Positions 1-6,678 of a stretch of DNA of 13,529 nucleotides are shown here, in pieces. Origin of the DNA: JAGOGN01 sp036652735 (lineage in GTDB: Bacteria > Bacillota > Clostridia > Lachnospirales > Lachnospiraceae); assembly GCA_036652735.1 (NCBI GenBank), contig JAVVVI010000044.1, positions 1 to 13,529 on the forward strand, read 5' to 3'. Position 1 is the first letter of the stretch. The number at the start of each line of letters is the position of its first letter. Both the position numbers and the translations under genes were made by a program. Under the pieces are notes generated by a model that worked only from the letters and a program-made list of their open reading frames with translations, had not been told where the DNA came from and did no database searches.

Positions 1-6
1 GTTATC

Positions 7-35
7 TTGACAGTGTATTCGGAATCCGATATATT
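7..35 (+). promoter_or_regulatory. Sigma-A promoter of the AIM24-family gene
   Basis: TTGACA (7-12, perfect -35) is followed after exactly 17 bases by TATATT (30-35, five of six -10 matches). Transcription would start near 42, giving a leader of about 40 bases before the ATG at 85. It is close to consensus and correctly placed, so it probably also serves queH and asd, which lie downstream at short spacing. No start-site data are available. Confidence 0.75.
19..29. promoter_or_regulatory. Inverted repeat in the promoter spacer
   Basis: TCGGA-A-TCCGA is an 11-base dyad, perfect apart from its central base, lying wholly between the -35 and -10 boxes of the first promoter. That is a typical place for a repressor or activator site. 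The arms are only five bases, so chance is possible, and no cognate regulator is visible in the window. Confidence 0.3.
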
Positions 36-84
36 GGGATATAGTAATAAATGTTAACAATTGCAAATACTAGGAGGAAAGAAT

Positions 85-765
85 ATGAAGTACGTAATTG
101 AAGGTTCGCCCTTACCTGTAGTTTCCTGTACTCTTGAAAATGGAGAAACAATGGTGACAGAACGAGGTTCTATGTGTTGGATGAGTTCAAATGTCAAGAT
201 GGAAACCACAAGCAATGGTGGTGTTGGAAAAGCACTGGGGCGTATGTTTGCAGGGGAAGCAATTTTTCAAAATCGTTATTATCCACAGGGTGGACCGGGA
301 ATGATTGCATTTGCATCTAGTTTTCCTGGATCCATAATGGCGTTTGATATTGCTCCGGGACATGGCATTGTGGTACAAAAAAGCGGATTTTTAGCATCGG
401 AAGCAGGAGTGGAGTTATCTATATTTTTCCAGAAAAAGGTAGCATCCGGATTATTTGGCGGAGAAGGATTTATTATGCAGAAGCTTTCGGGTATGGGCAA
501 GGCATTTATTGAAATTGATGGACATGCCATGGAATATAACTTAGCAGCAGGGGAATCTATGATTGTAGATACCGGTTATCTTGCGGCAATGAGTGATACA
601 TGCTCCGTAGAGATTGTTACCGTACCGGGCGTTAAGAATATGTTGTTTGGTGGGGAAGGAATCTTTAATACGGTAGTAAAAGGTCCTGGAACGATTTATT
701 TGCAAACCTTACCAATTAGTTCGGTGGCGGGAGCACTTCGCCCTTTTTTCCCAGCTTCTAAATAA
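85..765 (+). CDS. AIM24/TIGR00266-family protein
   Basis: Predicted soluble protein of 226 residues with the glycine-rich, all-beta character of the AIM24 family (PF01987/TIGR00266), whose bacterial members have no settled biochemical role. The fold shows as an internal repeat: LFGGEG at residues 123-128, then LFGGEG again at 187-192, each followed by a run with G-x-G and alternating hydrophobics. No signal peptide or membrane helix is visible. The start is ATG 85 because AGGAGG at 72-77 sits seven bases before it; an upstream in-frame TTG at 61 lies before that ribosome site and is not credible. It is first in a run with queH and asd, 46 bases from queH, and has its own strong promoter. The family call is fairly secure, the function unknown. 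Confidence 0.82.
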   Translation: MKYVIEGSPLPVVSCTLENGETMVTERGSMCWMSSNVKMETTSNGGVGKALGRMFAGEAIFQNRYYPQGGPGMIAFASSFPGSIMAFDIAPGHGIVVQKSGFLASEAGVELSIFFQKKVASGLFGGEGFIMQKLSGMGKAFIEIDGHAMEYNLAAGESMIVDTGYLAAMSDTCSVEIVTVPGVKNMLFGGEGIFNTVVKGPGTIYLQTLPISSVAGALRPFFPASK

Positions 766-811
766 ATATAAATTTTTTGTTCAATGTAGTGATTGCAAAA
801 AGGAGACCAGT

Positions 812-1429
812 ATGAGACAAATGGTACAAAAAGAAATGGATCATTTACTTCAGGTATTTGAGATGGAAAACTATGTGCCAACACTTTTACTACATAGCTG
901 CTGTGCTCCTTGCAGTAGCTATGTATTAGAATATTTAAGCAAGTATTTTTCTATAACCGATTTTTTTTATAATCCGAATATAACGCAACCGGATGAGTAT
1001 AGTAAAAGAAAGGAAGAACTTCAGCGTTTGGTGACAGAGATGAAGTTTGTACATCCGGTAAAACTACGTTACAAAAAAGAAGAACCGGAAGTTTTTTTCA
1101 GGGCGGTAAAAGGTATGGAGCAGGAACCGGAAGGTGGTGCAAGGTGTGAGATTTGCTTTGAATTGCGTCTGAGGGAAGCCGCAAGACTTGCAGCAGAATT
1201 AAATCTGGATTATTTTGCAACGACATTAACCATAAGCCCCCTTAAAAACGCGAATAAAATAAATGCAATTGGGCTTGCTCTTCAACAGGAATATGGTGTA
1301 AAATATTTAGCATCAGATTTTAAAAAAAAGGAAGGCTATAAGCGCTCCATTGAACTTTCCAAAGAATATCAGTTATATAGACAGGATTTTTGCGGATGTA
1401 TTTATTCCAAGGGTAGTACGACAAAATAA
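812..1429 (+). CDS. queH: Epoxyqueuosine reductase QueH
   Basis: QueH (formerly DUF208) catalyses the last step of queuosine synthesis, reducing epoxyqueuosine to queuosine in the wobble position of GUN tRNAs. It is the cobalamin-independent alternative to QueG. The 205-residue protein shows the family's metal-binding cysteines: HSCCAPC near the N terminus (C30, C31, C34), CEICFELR (C112, C115) and FCGC near the C terminus (C194, C196). The FFYNPNI segment at 51-57 is also typical. These cysteines fit the [4Fe-4S] cluster plus extra iron site described for the family. The start ATG follows AAAGGAGA at good spacing. The length is normal. No other queuosine gene is present, so it is an isolated member of its pathway here, lying between AIM24 and asd. 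Confidence 0.93.
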   Translation: MRQMVQKEMDHLLQVFEMENYVPTLLLHSCCAPCSSYVLEYLSKYFSITDFFYNPNITQPDEYSKRKEELQRLVTEMKFVHPVKLRYKKEEPEVFFRAVKGMEQEPEGGARCEICFELRLREAARLAAELNLDYFATTLTISPLKNANKINAIGLALQQEYGVKYLASDFKKKEGYKRSIELSKEYQLYRQDFCGCIYSKGSTTK

Positions 1430-1458
1430 AGAATGAGTTTAAATATGGGAGGAAAGAG

Positions 1459-2541
1459 ATGGAACAGAAACTGAGGGTTGGAATTTTAGGTGCAACAGGA
1501 ATGGTAGGACAGCGGTTTCTTACGCTTTTGGAAAATCATCCATGGTTTGAAGTGGTTGTTGTAGCAGCAAGTGAAAAAAATCGTGGAAAAACCTATGAGG
1601 AAGCGGTGAATGGACGCTGGAAAATGGATATGGACATTCCAGAGAGCGTGAAAAAACAAAAGTTAATGGTAGTGGAAGAAGTAGATCAAATTGCACCATT
1701 GGTGGATTTGGTTTTTAGTGCAGTGGATATGGGAAAAGAAGAAATTCGTAAATTTGAAGAAGCATACGCAAAAGCGGAAGTGGTGGTGATGTCCAATAAT
1801 AGTGCACATCGCTGGACAGCGGATGTACCCATGCTGATTCCGGAAGTGAATCCATCGCATTTGGAGGTCATTGCCAGCCAAAAGAAACGTCTTGGCACGA
1901 AACGAGGTTTTATTGCGGTAAAGCCCAATTGCTCCATTCAAAGTTATGCGCCTGCCTTATATGCATTGAACCAATTTGGTCCAACCCGTGTGGTAGTTAC
2001 AACCTATCAGGCAATTTCCGGTTCCGGAAAGAACTTTGAGACTTGGCCTCAGATGGTTGGAAATGTGATACCATATATTGGAGGCGAAGAGGAAAAAAGT
2101 GAAAAAGAGCCCCTTAAATTATTTGGAAAAGTAGAAAATGGCGTGATTGTGTCGGCGGTACAGCCACAGATTACTTCACAATGTGTTCGTGTTCCCGTAT
2201 TAAATGGACATACAGCTGCAGTTTTTGTTGATTTTTTGAAGAAACCAGCCAAAGAAGAGATAATAAGATGTTGGAGAGAATTTTCTGGCCTTCCTCAAGA
2301 AAAAAAACTTCCCCATGCACCCAAACAGTTTCTCCATTATTTTGATGAAGAAGATCGCCCACAGGTGGCTCTTGATGTAGACTATGAAGGTGGAATGGGT
2401 ATAACCCTGGGAAGATTAAGAGAAGATACGCTGTTTGATTATAAATTTATTGGTTTATCGCACAACACCCTGCGAGGTGCAGCCGGTGGGGGTGTGTTAT
2501 CGGCAGAATTACTCTATAGCCTGGGATATTTGGCAAAATAG
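1459..2541 (+). CDS. asd: Aspartate-semialdehyde dehydrogenase
   Basis: Converts aspartyl-4-phosphate to aspartate semialdehyde with NADPH, the branch point to lysine/diaminopimelate, threonine, methionine and isoleucine. At 360 residues it matches the archaeal/fungal-type branch, which occurs in many Clostridia. It has an N-terminal Rossmann loop GATGMVGQ (residues 11-18), SNNSAHR (112-118), the catalytic cysteine in KPNCSIQ (C158), and a distal QCVRVPVLNGH segment whose H251 is the expected general base. The start ATG follows GGGAGGAAAGAG. The usual lysine-pathway neighbours such as dapA and dapB are absent, and it sits 29 bases behind queH. The last codons overlap a promoter for the next gene. 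Confidence 0.95.
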   Translation: MEQKLRVGILGATGMVGQRFLTLLENHPWFEVVVVAASEKNRGKTYEEAVNGRWKMDMDIPESVKKQKLMVVEEVDQIAPLVDLVFSAVDMGKEEIRKFEEAYAKAEVVVMSNNSAHRWTADVPMLIPEVNPSHLEVIASQKKRLGTKRGFIAVKPNCSIQSYAPALYALNQFGPTRVVVTTYQAISGSGKNFETWPQMVGNVIPYIGGEEEKSEKEPLKLFGKVENGVIVSAVQPQITSQCVRVPVLNGHTAAVFVDFLKKPAKEEIIRCWREFSGLPQEKKLPHAPKQFLHYFDEEDRPQVALDVDYEGGMGITLGRLREDTLFDYKFIGLSHNTLRGAAGGGVLSAELLYSLGYLAK

Positions 2542-2558
2542 AGAAAAGATGTTATAAT
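2530..2558 (+). promoter_or_regulatory. Extended -10 sigma-A promoter overlapping the asd stop
   Basis: TTGGCA (2530-2535, five of six -35 matches) lies inside the last asd codons. After exactly 17 bases comes a perfect TATAAT (2553-2558), preceded by TGT at 2550-2552, an extended -10 element. Transcription should start near 2565, about 19 bases before the ATG at 2584. This separates the ATPase gene, and possibly topB onward, from asd transcription. It is the best promoter match I found in the window. Confidence 0.8.
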
Positions 2559-2583
2559 ACAACTGGTGTTAGGGGGTGCGCAC

Positions 2584-3945
2584 ATGGTTTTAAATAAGGA
2601 TGAATTGAAATATTTGGAAGAACGTTATCAGACAGAGGGAAATACGTTAATGGTGCTGTATGGTCGTGAGCAAATAGGAAAAAAAGCGATATTGCAAGAG
2701 TTTGTCCGTGATAAAAAATATTTGTATTATTGTGCTGGGCAGGCATCCGAACTGGAACAGAAGATTATGATGAGAAGAGAGATTGAAGAAAAATGTGGGA
2801 GCAAAATTGCTGAAAACACCTATGAGACATTCTTTAATCGTTTGCGAAGTGGAAATCGCAGTAAATTGGTATTTATTATAGACCGATTTGAGTTAATTGT
2901 AAAAAAAGATCCGGAGTTTTTCAAAGCACTTGTGCGTTTACAAGAAGGCAAGCTCTATTCGGGGCCGGTCATGACCATTCTTTGCAGTTCCAATATCTCT
3001 TGGATTGAACATGAGATGGATTTATGTCTTGGGGAGAAAGCAAAAAAAATACAAAATCGATACAAAGTATCGGAGATAAATTTTCTGGAGATGGTTCGCT
3101 CTTTTCCGGAGTATTCGGTAAGGGATTGTGTACAAGTGTATGGTGTAATCGGGGGTGTACCGGGATATATTCAAAGATGGGACAAGACCAAAGGGTTAAA
3201 ATATAATATATGCAAACATATTTTATCAGAAGATGGATTCTTATATGGTGAGGCGGAGCGCTTTATTAGTACCCAATTACGAGAGCTTACGGTGTACAAT
3301 ACCATTTTAGGAGCAATTGCGTCAGGGAGACACAAACTGAATGAATTGTATTTGTATACAGGATTTTCCAGAGCAAAAATCAGTGTATATATGAAGAATT
3401 TAATGGCATTTGAAGTTGTGGAAAAAGTATCTTCATTGGAAACCGGTGGATGGGACAATGCACAGAAGGGACTCTATCGGATTCGGAATACGTATGTGAA
3501 TTTTTGGTTTCGATTTATTTATCCAAACTATTCAGATTATAAGATGCTGCCACCGGAGGAATTTTATGCGAAGTATATGGAAACAGAGCTGGATCCCTTT
3601 TTAAACAGATATTTCATCAAAGTCTGTATGGAATATCTAGAACTTATGAGTGCCATTGATCAATTACCAATTAAGATACATAAAATGGGAACCTGGGTTG
3701 GAAAAAAAGGAACCATTGACATTATTGCCCAGGATAAAATCCGCAATAATTTAGTTGGAATGTGTAATTGGTCGGAAGTACAATTTACCTTTAAGATGTA
3801 TGAACAGCTGGTAAATGCCATGGATATGGCAAAAATCAAATCAAATTATATTTATTTGTTTTCTGCAAAAAAATTTGATTACCTGCTTATGGATGAGGCG
3901 AAAAAAAATAAGAAATTGGTTTTAATAGATATGAACCGGTTGTAA
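2584..3945 (+). CDS. ATPase/DUF234-type protein with degenerate motifs
   Basis: 453 residues with the architecture of the COG1672-type ATPases: an N-terminal P-loop domain (about 1-220), a central winged-helix-like region (about 230-330) and a C-terminal DUF234-type domain (about 340-453). The key motifs are altered. The P-loop reads GREQIGKK (27-34), with Lys where Ser/Thr binds Mg. Walker B reads FIIDRFE (97-103), with Arg after the Asp. The C-terminal nuclease-like signature keeps TIDII (D379) but has GMCNW (392-396) where relatives usually have a GECKW-like motif. The frame is intact, so it may be a pseudoenzyme. Start ATG 2584 follows AGGGGGTG (2571-2578); an in-frame GTG at 2566 lies at the predicted transcription start and is unlikely. 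The promoter is directly upstream; topB follows after 20 bases. Family members are poorly characterised and I assign no function. Confidence 0.75.
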   Translation: MVLNKDELKYLEERYQTEGNTLMVLYGREQIGKKAILQEFVRDKKYLYYCAGQASELEQKIMMRREIEEKCGSKIAENTYETFFNRLRSGNRSKLVFIIDRFELIVKKDPEFFKALVRLQEGKLYSGPVMTILCSSNISWIEHEMDLCLGEKAKKIQNRYKVSEINFLEMVRSFPEYSVRDCVQVYGVIGGVPGYIQRWDKTKGLKYNICKHILSEDGFLYGEAERFISTQLRELTVYNTILGAIASGRHKLNELYLYTGFSRAKISVYMKNLMAFEVVEKVSSLETGGWDNAQKGLYRIRNTYVNFWFRFIYPNYSDYKMLPPEEFYAKYMETELDPFLNRYFIKVCMEYLELMSAIDQLPIKIHKMGTWVGKKGTIDIIAQDKIRNNLVGMCNWSEVQFTFKMYEQLVNAMDMAKIKSNYIYLFSAKKFDYLLMDEAKKNKKLVLIDMNRL

Positions 3946-3965
3946 TTATAAAGTGAGGAAACAGA

Positions 3966-5975
3966 ATGGGTAAGGCTTTGTATATTGCGGAAAAGCCAAG
4001 TGTAGCCAGGGAATTCGCAAAAGCACTAAAACAGGATATGGAAAAAAGAGATGGTTTTTTAGAGTCAAAAGATGCAGTTGTGACTTGGTGTGTTGGTCAT
4101 CTTGTAACCATGAGTTATCCTGAAAAATATGATGAATCACTGAAACGTTGGAATTTAAAGACGCTTCCTTTTTTGCCGGATCAATTCTTATATGAAGTGA
4201 TACCCAACGCAGGAAAACAATATGCTATAGTTGCCGGTCTTTTAAACCGTCCGGATGTGGACTTGATTTACGTATGTACAGACTCAGGACGAGAAGGAGA
4301 GTATATTTATCGTCTTGTAGAGCAGCAGGCAAAAGTCAAAGGAAAGAAACGAAAACGAGTATGGATTGATTCACAGACGGAAGAAGAAATTCTTAGAGGA
4401 ATAAAGGAAGCAAAGGATTTAGAAGAATATGATAATTTGTCTGCGTCGGCATATTTAAGAGCAAAAGAAGATTATTTAATGGGAATTAATTTCTCCCGTT
4501 TATTAACGTTGAAGTATGGTAATACCATTGCAAGTTTTTTAAAGACAAAATACAGCGTTGTGTCAGTGGGACGGGTTATGACCTGTGTTCTTGGAATGGT
4601 TGTGCGCAGGGAGAGAGAAGTACGTGCTTTTATAAAAACACCCTTTTACCGGGTGCTGAACACAATGGAGATTAGCGGACATGCAGTAGAAGGCGAGTGG
4701 AGGGTTACCGAGAAGTCTCGTTATGCAGAGTCCCCTAAATTATATAAAGAAAATGGATTTAAACAAAAAAAAGATGCGGAGGAATTGATCACATACTTAG
4801 AACAGAAGCAGCCGCTTACCGGAGTCGTGAGTAAGGTTGAGAATAAAAAGGAAATAAAGAACCCACCACTTTTGTATAACCTTGCAGAACTTCAGAATGA
4901 CTGTTCCAGATTCTTTAAAATCAGTCCGGATGAAACCCTAAAGATTGTGCAGGAATTATATGAAAAGAAAATGGTTACCTATCCACGAACAGATGCAAGA
5001 GTCTTATCTACCGCAGTTGCAAAAGAAATTAGTAAGAATATTAGCGGTTTAAGACAGATTCAGGCGGTTGCATCATTTGCGGAAGAGATTATGGAAAAGG
5101 GATCCTATAAAAACATTGCAAAAACCAGGTATGTGAATGATAAGCAGATTACGGACCATTATGCAATTATTCCAACCGGACAGGGAATTGGAGCATTAAA
5201 AAATCTGTCCAATCATCCGGCAAAGGTGTATGAAGCAATTGTGCGCAGATTTTTGGCCATTTTTTTTGAGCCTGCAGTGTATCGAAAAATTGGATTAGTT
5301 GTAAAGCAGCAAGAAGAAAGTTTCTTCTCGAATTTTAAAGTATTGTCAGATTCGGGATATTTAAAAGTAATGAAGTATTCTTTTGCCAAGAAAAAAGAGG
5401 AGACAGTGGAGATTCCGGAAGAAAACCAGGAGGAAGAAGCCTGTGATGACAGCCTGCTTGATGTGGTTTCCAAATTAAAAAAGGGAATGGAACTGTCTGT
5501 AAAAGAATTAAATATAAAAGAGGGAGAGACGTCTCCTCCAAAACGCTATAATTCAGGATCCATGATTCTGGCAATGGAAAATGCAGGCCAGTTAATTGAA
5601 GATGAAGAATTAAGGGCACAAATTAAAGGAAGCGGGATAGGCACCAGTGCTACCCGAGCGGAAATTCTGAAAAAACTTGTTCATAATAAATATTTGAACC
5701 TCAACAATAAGACTCAAATTGTATCTCCAACCCTTCAGGGTGAAATGATTTTTGATGTGGTAAATGCATCGATCAAATCCCTATTGAATCCGGAGCTTAC
5801 AGCAAGTTGGGAAAAAGGATTGAATTACGTTGCAGAGGGAAGCATTACACCGGAGGAATATATGACAAAATTAGAGAATTTTATTAAGTCACGAACAGCC
5901 GGAGTAATGAATTTAAACAATCAATCTACATTAATGAACTGTTTTCGTAAGAACGCAGAATATTATAAAAAATAA
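3966..5975 (+). CDS. topB: DNA topoisomerase III (type IA)
   Basis: Type IA topoisomerase that cuts one DNA strand through a 5'-phosphotyrosine and passes another strand, resolving precatenanes and recombination intermediates. The N-terminal TOPRIM domain begins with ALYIAEKPSVA (about residues 4-14) and carries the acidic motif DSGREGEYIYR (106-116). The catalytic tyrosine is Y339 in MVTYPRTDARVL. The closing GSGIGTSATRAEIL segment near 559-572 is also typical of the TopB group. At 669 residues it is slightly shorter than Bacillus TopB and has no C-terminal zinc-ribbon cysteines, as in many TopB proteins. The start follows GTGAGGAA. Topoisomerases of this type also ride on conjugative elements, but no relaxase, coupling protein or integrase is nearby, so a chromosomal copy is more likely. 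The next gene follows after 12 bases. Confidence 0.93.
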   Translation: MGKALYIAEKPSVAREFAKALKQDMEKRDGFLESKDAVVTWCVGHLVTMSYPEKYDESLKRWNLKTLPFLPDQFLYEVIPNAGKQYAIVAGLLNRPDVDLIYVCTDSGREGEYIYRLVEQQAKVKGKKRKRVWIDSQTEEEILRGIKEAKDLEEYDNLSASAYLRAKEDYLMGINFSRLLTLKYGNTIASFLKTKYSVVSVGRVMTCVLGMVVRREREVRAFIKTPFYRVLNTMEISGHAVEGEWRVTEKSRYAESPKLYKENGFKQKKDAEELITYLEQKQPLTGVVSKVENKKEIKNPPLLYNLAELQNDCSRFFKISPDETLKIVQELYEKKMVTYPRTDARVLSTAVAKEISKNISGLRQIQAVASFAEEIMEKGSYKNIAKTRYVNDKQITDHYAIIPTGQGIGALKNLSNHPAKVYEAIVRRFLAIFFEPAVYRKIGLVVKQQEESFFSNFKVLSDSGYLKVMKYSFAKKKEETVEIPEENQEEEACDDSLLDVVSKLKKGMELSVKELNIKEGETSPPKRYNSGSMILAMENAGQLIEDEELRAQIKGSGIGTSATRAEILKKLVHNKYLNLNNKTQIVSPTLQGEMIFDVVNASIKSLLNPELTASWEKGLNYVAEGSITPEEYMTKLENFIKSRTAGVMNLNNQSTLMNCFRKNAEYYKK

Positions 5976-5987
5976 GGAGAATATAAA

Positions 5988-6656
5988 ATGAAAGAATGCA
6001 CTATTTGCAGTTTATACACTATTACAGAGACAATTGCAGAAGAATTAATGAAGAAAGCAACATACCCATGGGAGATTCTTCCAAGGATTCATGATTATAT
6101 TATAGAGCTGGGACCAACACTGGATACGGAGCGCTTTACAAAGTTGGGAGAAGATATCTGGGCAGCAAAAACTGCAAAAATTGCACCAACAGCATCTTTG
6201 CATGGACCGCTGATTATTGATGAAGAGGCAGAAATTCGACATTGTGCATTTATTAGAGGGAATGCAATTGTAGGAAAGAAAGCAGTAGTTGGAAATTCCA
6301 CGGAATTAAAAAATGTGATTTTATTTAATGGAGTACAGGTTCCACACTATAATTATGTGGGAGATTCTATTTTGGGATTCAAGGCACATATGGGTGCAGG
6401 CTCCATTACCTCCAATGTAAAATCAGATAAAACATTGGTTGTGGTAAAATCCAAGGAAGAACAGATGGAAACAGGACTGAAAAAATTCGGTGCCATGTTG
6501 GGGGACCTGGTTGAAATCGGTTGTAACAGTGTACTAAATCCGGGAACGGTAGTAGGAGCCGGTACCAATGTCTATCCATTGTCTATGGTACGTGGTGTGG
6601 TAGAGGCCAATTCCATTTATAAAAACCGGAATGAAGTAGTTATAAAAAAAGAATAG
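5988..6656 (+). CDS. Stand-alone left-handed beta-helix protein, GlmU C-terminal-like
   Basis: 222 residues. After an N-terminal segment of about 55 mostly helical residues, the chain becomes a hexapeptide-repeat left-handed beta helix (about 60-205), e.g. IAPTASLHGPLIIDEEAEI and GNAIVGKKAVVGNSTEL. The segment PHYNYVGDSILG (119-130) followed by GAGSITSN resembles the acetyltransferase active site of GlmU, where HLSYLGD carries the catalytic histidine; H120 would be its counterpart. The nucleotidyltransferase domain of GlmU is entirely missing, so despite frequent 'UDP-GlcNAc pyrophosphorylase' labels it should not itself make the UDP-sugar. An N-acetyl- or acyltransferase acting on a sugar phosphate is plausible; the substrate is unknown. 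The start follows AAGGAGA, 12 bases after topB, so the two are probably cotranscribed. Confidence 0.8.
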   Translation: MKECTICSLYTITETIAEELMKKATYPWEILPRIHDYIIELGPTLDTERFTKLGEDIWAAKTAKIAPTASLHGPLIIDEEAEIRHCAFIRGNAIVGKKAVVGNSTELKNVILFNGVQVPHYNYVGDSILGFKAHMGAGSITSNVKSDKTLVVVKSKEEQMETGLKKFGAMLGDLVEIGCNSVLNPGTVVGAGTNVYPLSMVRGVVEANSIYKNRNEVVIKKE

Positions 6657-6678
6657 AAAAGAGTAGGGAGGAGTTCAT

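Noticed and set aside
61..84. Upstream TTG start that would lengthen the AIM24 protein by eight residues
   Set aside because: It lies before the AGGAGG at 72-77, which is optimally spaced for ATG 85, so the ribosome site would be inside the gene.
2566..2583. GTG start giving six extra residues for the ATPase-like protein
   Set aside because: It coincides with the predicted transcription start, has no ribosome site upstream, and AGGGGGTG is placed for ATG 2584.
3966..5975. Topoisomerase III as a marker of an integrated conjugative element
   Set aside because: No relaxase, type IV secretion, integrase or direct-repeat boundary is present, and the flanking genes are chromosomal in character.
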